A stretch of 64,000 nucleotides of DNA from M3007 sp046160625. Lineage in GTDB: Bacteria; Bacteroidota; Bacteroidia; Chitinophagales; Saprospiraceae. Under the pieces are notes generated by a model, which searched no databases, was not told where the DNA came from, and saw only the letters and a list, made by a program, of their open reading frames with translations. The DNA lies in assembly GCA_046160625.1 (NCBI GenBank), contig JBJXGZ010000107.1:25168-89167 (forward strand). Direction: 5' to 3'. This document shows, piece after piece, positions 59,153 through 64,000 of this stretch (positions are counted from its first letter, which is position 1; the number at the start of each line of letters is the position of its first letter). The position numbers were made by a program, and so were the translations under genes.

Positions 59153-59188
59153 CGGGGAATCGGCTTTTGGCTGGTTCCCCGTTTTTTT
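59153..59188 (+). terminator. Terminator after rplT
   Basis: CGGGGAA (59153-59159) pairs with TTCCCCG (59175-59181) and is followed by seven T. Confidence 0.8.
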
Positions 59189-59205
59189 GATTTAAGATTG
59201 CAGAT

Positions 59206-59231
59206 TATCCCGAGTGTTCGGGATTGATTTT
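59206..59231 (+). repeat. 26-bp hairpin repeat, copy B
   Basis: Identical over 26 bases to 57126-57151, same orientation. Its right end reaches the stop codon of the following reverse-strand gene (59232-59230). Confidence 0.8.
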
Positions 59232-59601
59232 AGATGGGCGGCGAAGGATTGGATTTCCCGGTGGCCGTTTTAGCACTTGCCACGAATATGGACACGAGTT
59301 GGTTATTTTCAAGAAGAATTGAATCGAGCTTTGCTTCAGAGAACCAGTTTCTTTTGGCTATCAACTTTAGACACACAAGCGTCTCCCGTAATTCTTTGAG
59401 GCAGATTTTCATTTTATGTACAAAATCATCTTTTGATTCAGCCCCCTGAGCTTCACCATAGTTGAGCGCTGGGGATGTACCCGAACGCAAAATCTGGCCG
59501 CCTAGATGCTTTGCTGCCGCCGTTTTAGGAAGTGCCTCTACCATGTCAATGATTCTGGAGGCAAACTCAATAAGCCGTTCTTCCAATGCTTTAGGTGTCA
59601 T
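59230..59601 (-). CDS. Four-helix-bundle protein (23S rRNA intervening-sequence type)
   Basis: A 123-residue helical protein. Family marks are LEERLIEFASRIIDMVEALPKT, AAAKHLGGQILRSGTSPALNYGEA and DFVHKMKICLKELRETLVCLKLI. Members of this family were first found in 23S rRNA intervening sequences, but here it is free-standing. Role unknown. Confidence 0.88.
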   Translation of the reverse strand: MTPKALEERLIEFASRIIDMVEALPKTAAAKHLGGQILRSGTSPALNYGEAQGAESKDDFVHKMKICLKELRETLVCLKLIAKRNWFSEAKLDSILLENNQLVSIFVASAKTATGKSNPSPPI

Positions 59602-59702
59602 TTTGTTTGATTTTTCTAAATATTAAGCCATTGCCATCCTTCTAAAATCAAAAATCATGTAATCTGCAATCTTAAATAATCTATGATAATCAATGCGTTA
59701 TA

Positions 59703-60104
59703 TCAAAAGGCAGCAACGAGGGCCAGTTCTACCCTCAATCCGGCATTAAAATATTTCCAAGAATATACGCCTTGCGCAACATACAAACTTGGAGAAAGTC
59801 CCAGTTTTGAAAGGATTGAATCAGGTAATATTCTCGCCGAATCCACCCGAAACCCCTCCTTCGGAAAAAACTCGGCTCGTGTGTCAGGCCTCATGCTTTC
59901 CAACGGAAATTCCATTTTAAGGCTTTCATGAATGGTAAGGGATATCAGGGCTTTAACATGACGGAAATGGCGAGGCTTGAAAACAGCCCATTGCCTCGGT
60001 GATAGCACCGATATAGAACAAATACCAAAATGCGTGCAATCCGCAGCGGGGTTGCCGAGTTCGACGGAGGCAAGGATTTTTACAGCGTGTACAGGTTTTG
60101 GCAT
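59703..60104 (-). CDS. Hypothetical protein
   Basis: A 133-residue reading frame with no signal peptide and no family I recognise. Blocks such as KMEFPLESMRPDTRAEFFPKEGFRVDSARILPDSILSKLGL look protein-like, and the frame lies in the same direction as its neighbours, after an octamer array. The opposite-strand frame is less convincing. It may be real; support is moderate. Confidence 0.45.
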   Translation of the reverse strand: MPKPVHAVKILASVELGNPAADCTHFGICSISVLSPRQWAVFKPRHFRHVKALISLTIHESLKMEFPLESMRPDTRAEFFPKEGFRVDSARILPDSILSKLGLSPSLYVAQGVYSWKYFNAGLRVELALVAAF

Positions 60105-60123
60105 TGGAGGGTTGGGAGATTAG

Positions 60124-60155
60124 AATATTGAGATATTGGGATATTGGGATATTAT
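60124..60155. repeat. Octamer (GATATTGG) array
   Basis: Four octamers (AATATTGA, GATATTGG, GATATTGG, GATATTAT). The last overlaps the stop codon of the gene at 60152 (60154-60152). Confidence 0.85.
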
Positions 60156-60667
60156 TCTCGGGTAGGTTTGAGTGGCACTCTGGTCAGAAGCGGTTCGTCG
60201 CTCGCGGTTTGGTAGCAGGCTCCGGGTGTACCAGGTTCTCCCGGCTTGTCGAATCGGCAGAAACAGCCGTCCATTTGGATTTTGAAATCGCAGCCGCCGC
60301 AGCCTTCACCGGTACAGGCTGTCCAATATGAATCGGCGAAATAGTTTCCAGCTTTGTCGGGTTTAAGCCGCTGGGCTATGAAAACAGATTGCTCCATGTC
60401 ATCTGCATGGCGACTTTCGAGTGTAAGCCACCAATGACCTTCTATTTCCTGACAATTCAGTTTCTCTAATGTTCCTATTTGAAGAAATTTAGATGCTATG
60501 GATCGTACCAAAACCTCCTCACTAATCGTGTTAAGCAATCTACCATTAACCATTTTGGCTATAGGATCGCGTTGAGGATCGAAAAACCCATCGCCGGGTG
60601 TGACTTCCTTTTGGGCTATGCAGATTTGGCACCAGAGACTTACCAAGAGTAAGAGCATTGTCTTCAT
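60152..60667 (-). CDS. Exported Cys-rich protein with FFDPQRDP motif
   Basis: 171 residues from ATG 60667; signal peptide MKTMLLLLVSLWCQICIAQ. The mature start has GDGFFDPQRDPIAKMVNG. Near the C-terminus a Cys cluster, CTGEGCGGCDFKIQMDGCFC, suggests disulfides or metal binding. The upstream gene encodes a relative (FFDPQHDPVAL; CSSPGCNNCSILDGNCVGCC). I know no family with this motif. It is 5 bases downstream of that gene, in a run of exported proteins. Confidence 0.75.
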   Translation of the reverse strand: MKTMLLLLVSLWCQICIAQKEVTPGDGFFDPQRDPIAKMVNGRLLNTISEEVLVRSIASKFLQIGTLEKLNCQEIEGHWWLTLESRHADDMEQSVFIAQRLKPDKAGNYFADSYWTACTGEGCGGCDFKIQMDGCFCRFDKPGEPGTPGACYQTASDEPLLTRVPLKPTRE

Positions 60668-60672
60668 AGTGG

Positions 60673-61155
60673 CTATTCCTTTATGTTTGTTTGGATTTTG
60701 GCCAAGGGAGAAGGCAATGAAACAGCGCCGCCCACAGCCTCTGTACAGCAACCGACACAATTTCCATCAAGTATGCTGCAATTGTTGCAACCAGGGCTGG
60801 AACATACCAAAGCCTGTGTGGATGCATAATAAAACCGTGCTTGAGCATCGGGCTTCAAAGGGATTTCCAGGCTGAATTTTTGATTGTTTTTAGTCCGATA
60901 AACCCCTTCAAAAACAAGGGTTTGTGTACCACTTGTTAACCGGTTTTTATATGTTTTAAGTACTTGGCAGCCTTGACCCAAACGCGCTTCGACCGATTTG
61001 GCAAGCACATATTCGCTCACCAAAAGTTGTATGGAAGTATCGCTGCGAAGTGCCACGGGGTCGTGTTGAGGGTCAAAAAAAGCATTGGTGTTCTTGACTT
61101 GCGCGGTCAAGAGGAAACTGAAGAGCATGAAGAGGAGAAGTAAAGCGTATTTCAT
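60673..61155 (-). CDS. Exported Cys-rich protein with FFDPQHDP motif, tandem paralogue
   Basis: A 160-residue protein; signal peptide MKYALLLLFMLFSFLLTAQ. It shares with its neighbour the N-terminal FFDPQ-DP motif and a C-terminal cluster C-x4-C-x2-C-x6-C-x2-CC; in the middle it is diverged (LVFEGVYRTKNNQKFSLEIPL). A tandem duplication is likely. Function unknown; it is 21 bases downstream of the helical exported protein at 61177. Confidence 0.75.
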   Translation of the reverse strand: MKYALLLLFMLFSFLLTAQVKNTNAFFDPQHDPVALRSDTSIQLLVSEYVLAKSVEARLGQGCQVLKTYKNRLTSGTQTLVFEGVYRTKNNQKFSLEIPLKPDAQARFYYASTQALVCSSPGCNNCSILDGNCVGCCTEAVGGAVSLPSPLAKIQTNIKE

Positions 61156-61176
61156 AGTGGTTAAGTGTTTACAGGA

Positions 61177-62412
61177 TTAGTCAATTGAGGTACCGTAGAG
61201 CATGTCTTTGAGTTTTGAACCCTGCACTTCCGGCATCTTGTAGGCGCTGTTGAATTTGTTGAGGGTTTCGTCAATGTCGTTTTTGAGTTGTTTGAATTGA
61301 TCGGGCAAAACCGTTGAACAGGCTTTTTCATTTTCATAACTGCTCGCGATTTTGGAGAATTTCTTGTAGTATTCTCCTCCCTGACCTACGAAATTGCTGT
61401 ATTTTTCAATAAAAAGCCCAACCCGGTCAATCGAAAACTGGAGGTTGGTGGTAGCTCTGGCTAGTAAACGAGGGTCAGGAGGCTGCCCTGACGCGGCGCT
61501 GCCAGCAATCGTGACGGTATTGCTTGTTTCGCCGAGCGCCTTGGCTGTATAGTTGTCAAGCATGGAATAAAGTCGTTCCCAGTCGTCGCCGTCACGGCAA
61601 CTGACGAGCGGAATGGTGTAGCCGACCTGTCGGGCGCAATCAGAAAAAAGGGCCTCGCATTCTTTTTTGAGGGTCAAATTGCCGTCCCGGAGATAGCCCG
61701 TTTCGTAGTAAATGATGTTGAGGTCGTTGTGCATCCGCACCGTGAAATCAAGCACACAGGTGATTTTATCAATGTTCTCCTTTTTTTCTTTGTCTTCTCC
61801 ACCGCCAACGGCCAACCCAACAATTGAAAAGGCTGCCGAGAGAAAAGGGTTGGTCTGAAAAAGCGCGGGCATCTGAAAATTGAACTTCTTTTTCATGCGG
61901 TCTTCGATGGTGCCCTTGGCCTCCTTAAACTGTGGATAGTTATGCGGATTGGAGAGGTTAGAAAGCCCTTGTTGTGCTTTGAGGCTGCTCAGGTGATGAT
62001 CCATGCTGAGCACCTTTTCGTAGAGCATTTTCACTATTTCTATGCTCTTGCGGTACCGGAGTTTGAGCAATTTGATCTCGTGCTCTTGTTCAAGACCTTT
62101 CAGGGTTTGATCGAGCTGGATTTTTTCCCACAAGAGATGGAAGCCGGATTCGGGGTTTCGGTTGCGCGGGTCAGCGAGTGATTTGTTTACGTCGCAGAGC
62201 CGCATTCGAAGGGGTTCGGCATAATCGGAGTACTCCCGTTCCAGTTGATCAAGCTCGGAGCAGGCCGTTTTGATCCAGGGTTGTATCCATGCCATGGCGG
62301 AGTCGCCGGGATTGCCTATTGGATTTTTGCTTTGGGCGGGAACAGTCTGTAGCAATAAGCAGAACATGGCAATAAACTGCCCGGCGCTCCGGGGGAACGT
62401 TTGGGTTTTCAT
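61177..62412 (-). CDS. Exported helical protein, unknown function
   Basis: A 411-residue protein with an N-terminal signal (FIAMFCLLLQTVPAQS). The mature protein is mostly helical with scattered Cys (TACSEL, RLCDVN, ITCVLDF, CEALFSDCARQ, VSCRDGDDWERLY, ENEKACSTVLP), consistent with a periplasmic disulfide-bonded bundle. A short hydrophobic stretch (FLSAAFSIVGLAVGGG) occurs mid-protein. No family recognised. It appears to be an operon member with the two Cys-rich proteins downstream. Confidence 0.75.
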   Translation of the reverse strand: MKTQTFPRSAGQFIAMFCLLLQTVPAQSKNPIGNPGDSAMAWIQPWIKTACSELDQLEREYSDYAEPLRMRLCDVNKSLADPRNRNPESGFHLLWEKIQLDQTLKGLEQEHEIKLLKLRYRKSIEIVKMLYEKVLSMDHHLSSLKAQQGLSNLSNPHNYPQFKEAKGTIEDRMKKKFNFQMPALFQTNPFLSAAFSIVGLAVGGGEDKEKKENIDKITCVLDFTVRMHNDLNIIYYETGYLRDGNLTLKKECEALFSDCARQVGYTIPLVSCRDGDDWERLYSMLDNYTAKALGETSNTVTIAGSAASGQPPDPRLLARATTNLQFSIDRVGLFIEKYSNFVGQGGEYYKKFSKIASSYENEKACSTVLPDQFKQLKNDIDETLNKFNSAYKMPEVQGSKLKDMLYGTSID

Positions 62413-62476
62413 AGCTTAGAAATTTAGTTTTTTGATTGGGGATTAGAATATTGCTATTTGGGGTTTTTGATGCCAG

Positions 62477-62932
62477 CTACTCGAATTTGGCATCGTGCTT
62501 CCCTGCTTTCAATTCGGCGATGAAAGTGTCGAAGTCAAGGCCACTCTCTTGATACTTTGCAAATCCAAAGCCTTTTATGATTTTGGCATCAGCGCCTTTG
62601 GTCAAAAAGTTTTTGTAGCGGTCGCTTTCTTTGAGTGTTAACACCCAAAAGTTTGATCCGGCCTGAAGCGAGACGAAATCCCTGCTTTCACTCAGTACGG
62701 ATTTTGGAATGGACTGTTCTTTTGCTTTCGCGCCTTGTAGCACATAGTAGCGGTCAACTTTATCGGGGGTTTGAATACTTGCTACTACCAGTACGGCGCA
62801 ATTATTTACCGTGAGTAGATTGGCTTTGGCGACGTTGAGATTTTGGATTGGGGCGCTGGAGTTTTGTGACTTTTTTGTGCTGTGGCAAGATGCGAGCGTG
62901 AAAATCAATAGGATGGAAAATGATAATTTCAT
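62477..62932 (-). CDS. Putative lipoprotein
   Basis: A 151-residue protein with a lipobox-like end of the signal peptide (LIFTLASC, Cys16). The mature part is a small mixed alpha/beta domain (NCAVLVVASIQ ... RYYVLQGAKAKEQSIP ... SNFWVLTLKESDRYKNFL ... IIKGFGFAKY). Family unknown. It is 64 bases upstream of the helical exported protein. Confidence 0.75.
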   Translation of the reverse strand: MKLSFSILLIFTLASCHSTKKSQNSSAPIQNLNVAKANLLTVNNCAVLVVASIQTPDKVDRYYVLQGAKAKEQSIPKSVLSESRDFVSLQAGSNFWVLTLKESDRYKNFLTKGADAKIIKGFGFAKYQESGLDFDTFIAELKAGKHDAKFE

Positions 62933-63053
62933 AAAAACAAATTTGAAGTTGGAAGAATGAAATGGTTAGAATTAAAAACCTTTTTCTGAAAAACCGAGAT
63001 AGGCATAAAATGGCTATCTCGGTATGATTCAAAACACTTGAGGCAATCTTATA

Positions 63054-63707
63054 CTAATTGTCATAACAACAAGCATAGTGTCCAGCATCACATTTTACCG
63101 AACAGGCTGCACTAATACCTACGGTACCACCAGATACACTCTCGGTATAAGAACATTCAGATGCCCCAGAGCCACCTCCTTTGCAGTTTCCTCCATCAGG
63201 TGTATCATTTGGAACACAATCGCATACTACGAGTTCTGTCGAAGGCGGAAAAATCGGGCCACCATAAGCAACGAGTATATTATAAACAGATTGTCTTTGT
63301 TGTTTAATCACACCAAAACCTCTGAATGTTCCAATATTTCCTGAAGTTGGAATTGGACAAGTTGAACTTGTCAATTTGAAAACAACGTTCTGCCCATTGG
63401 ATTTCGATCGAAAAGTAACGCAATCATTTAAATAAATTACATCGACATTATTCAAAATTATTGGACTTGTTATCGAGACCACTTCAGTTGTTTGAAGAGC
63501 AAATATTGTATTCGGAAAACCTACATGGTCTTTTACAACTGCGATAAGCTGTCCATCAGACGTTTTACGGATATCAACACTTGGTTGTTCAACCTTAGGA
63601 CTTTGAGATGTGATTTGATGATAAGAAGCAGGATTCACCAATTTGAATGCCAGGGTAGAATTGGCAATAATCAAGAGCGCAATGGGGAAAAGTTTTCCAA
63701 TAAACAT
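63054..63707 (-). CDS. Exported protein with Gly/Cys-rich C-terminus
   Basis: A 217-residue protein with a signal peptide (FIGKLFPIALLIIANSTLA). The centre is a beta-rich domain with VKLT-like strands and RGFGVIKQQRQSVYNILVAYGG. The C-terminal 50 residues are small-residue and Cys rich (VVCDCVPND; GGNCKGGGSG; CSYTESVSGG; ACSVKCDAGHYACC), similar in style to Bacteroidota Cys-rich exported peptides. It heads the row of exported genes on this strand, 121 bases before the lipoprotein. Confidence 0.72.
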   Translation of the reverse strand: MFIGKLFPIALLIIANSTLAFKLVNPASYHQITSQSPKVEQPSVDIRKTSDGQLIAVVKDHVGFPNTIFALQTTEVVSITSPIILNNVDVIYLNDCVTFRSKSNGQNVVFKLTSSTCPIPTSGNIGTFRGFGVIKQQRQSVYNILVAYGGPIFPPSTELVVCDCVPNDTPDGGNCKGGGSGASECSYTESVSGGTVGISAACSVKCDAGHYACCYDN

Positions 63708-64000
63708 AGCTAAAGAAATGTAGTGTTTTGCCTACTCTCTACGCTTTTCGGCGTCCGCGTCCGTACTCTTTTGTGGATTTTCCGGAAATCTCCGTTTGGT
63801 TTTGCTTAAACATCCATGGCGCGACAGAGCCTGCTATTAATTTATGATTAAAGCACAAAGTGCCAGGAGCAGCCTTCGGGCAATCGAAGTCAAGCCGTTT
63901 TCTTCCCCACCACAGTCCCGAAAATACGGGACTTGGCAGGTCAGATTTCATTTGGATATGTGGGCGACTGAAGCGTGTTCTGACGCCCTCGGTCGGGGGG
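63708..64000. other. Unassigned right edge
   Basis: No gene I can support. A reverse-strand frame of 70 codons (63739-63951) has unusual composition and no recognisable features. A short palindrome, CCCGAAAATACGGGA, lies near 63916-63930. Sequence beyond the window is needed. Confidence 0.4.

Noticed and set aside
59683..59931. Forward frame opposite the hypothetical gene at 59703
   Set aside because: Less protein-like than the reverse frame and against the direction of neighbouring genes.
63739..63951. 70-codon reverse-strand frame at the right edge
   Set aside because: No signal, motif or context supports it.

Overview
The window comes from a Bacteroidota chromosome, most likely the Saprospiria (Haliscomenobacter/Lewinella-like). 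The grounds are several secreted proteins with SprB-type repeats, GSYDPNDK-type (DUF7619-like) domains and C-terminal type IX secretion (T9SS) sorting tails; DUF4175 and DUF5916 proteins; Bacteroidota-type promoters (TTTG then TAnnTTTG, for example at rpmH, infC, rpmI and clpX); and weak or absent Shine-Dalgarno sites. Assignment to the class is inference. I saw no rRNA, tRNA, CRISPR array or intact transposon.

Layout. 0-5.2 kb: 3' part of a DUF4175 coiled-coil membrane protein, a nested inverted repeat, a two-gene operon of small unknown proteins, then an SDR-fold protein with a DUF2805 protein. 5.2-11.5 kb and 15.6-20.1 kb: two copies of one arrangement, a 464-aa helical protein divergent from a large T9SS-exported surface protein. 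Between them lie rpmH-rnpA, an ECF sigma factor with a membrane TPR partner, and an APC permease. 20.2-28.6 kb: a cohesin/dockerin-like T9SS protein, a coiled-coil membrane protein, and a phosphorelay of hybrid histidine kinase, Hpt protein and OmpR-type regulator. 29.5-37 kb: an island with two exported caspase-TPR proteins, an MNT-HEPN toxin-antitoxin pair, a truncated third caspase leader and an AAA/DUF4143 ATPase. 37-47 kb: M15 peptidase, clpX, queuosine-precursor transporter, an HNH pair, DUF5916 barrel, rfbA and recG. 47.5-57 kb: OmpA-type protein, repeat protein with a peptidoglycan-binding end, HD hydrolase, beta-CASP nuclease, a second HNH pair, and a Clp-type AAA+ / FtsH-type M41 peptidase fusion. 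57.4-59.1 kb: infC-rpmI-rplT. 59.2-63.7 kb: reverse-strand genes ending in a run of five exported proteins of unknown function, several Cys-rich.

The most unusual property is the density of short dispersed repeats. A 54-bp palindromic element occurs five times in 7.2 kb. Four copies are read in frame as an 18-residue linker behind signal peptides of the caspase family, and the inverted fifth supplies the last codons and stop of the hybrid kinase. Other families (octamer GATATTGG, heptamer ATGTATG, heptamer TTGGACA, a GCAGTA array, GTGCGTAGCACC palindromes, AACC-CA-AGGCACA hairpins) sit at gene ends, in front of the sigma gene and inside the kinase ATPase domain.

The best candidates for undescribed biology are this coding-embedded repeat system, the caspase/TA/ATPase island, the two HNH-plus-partner operons, the AAA+-M41 fusion and the terminal exported Cys-rich operon.
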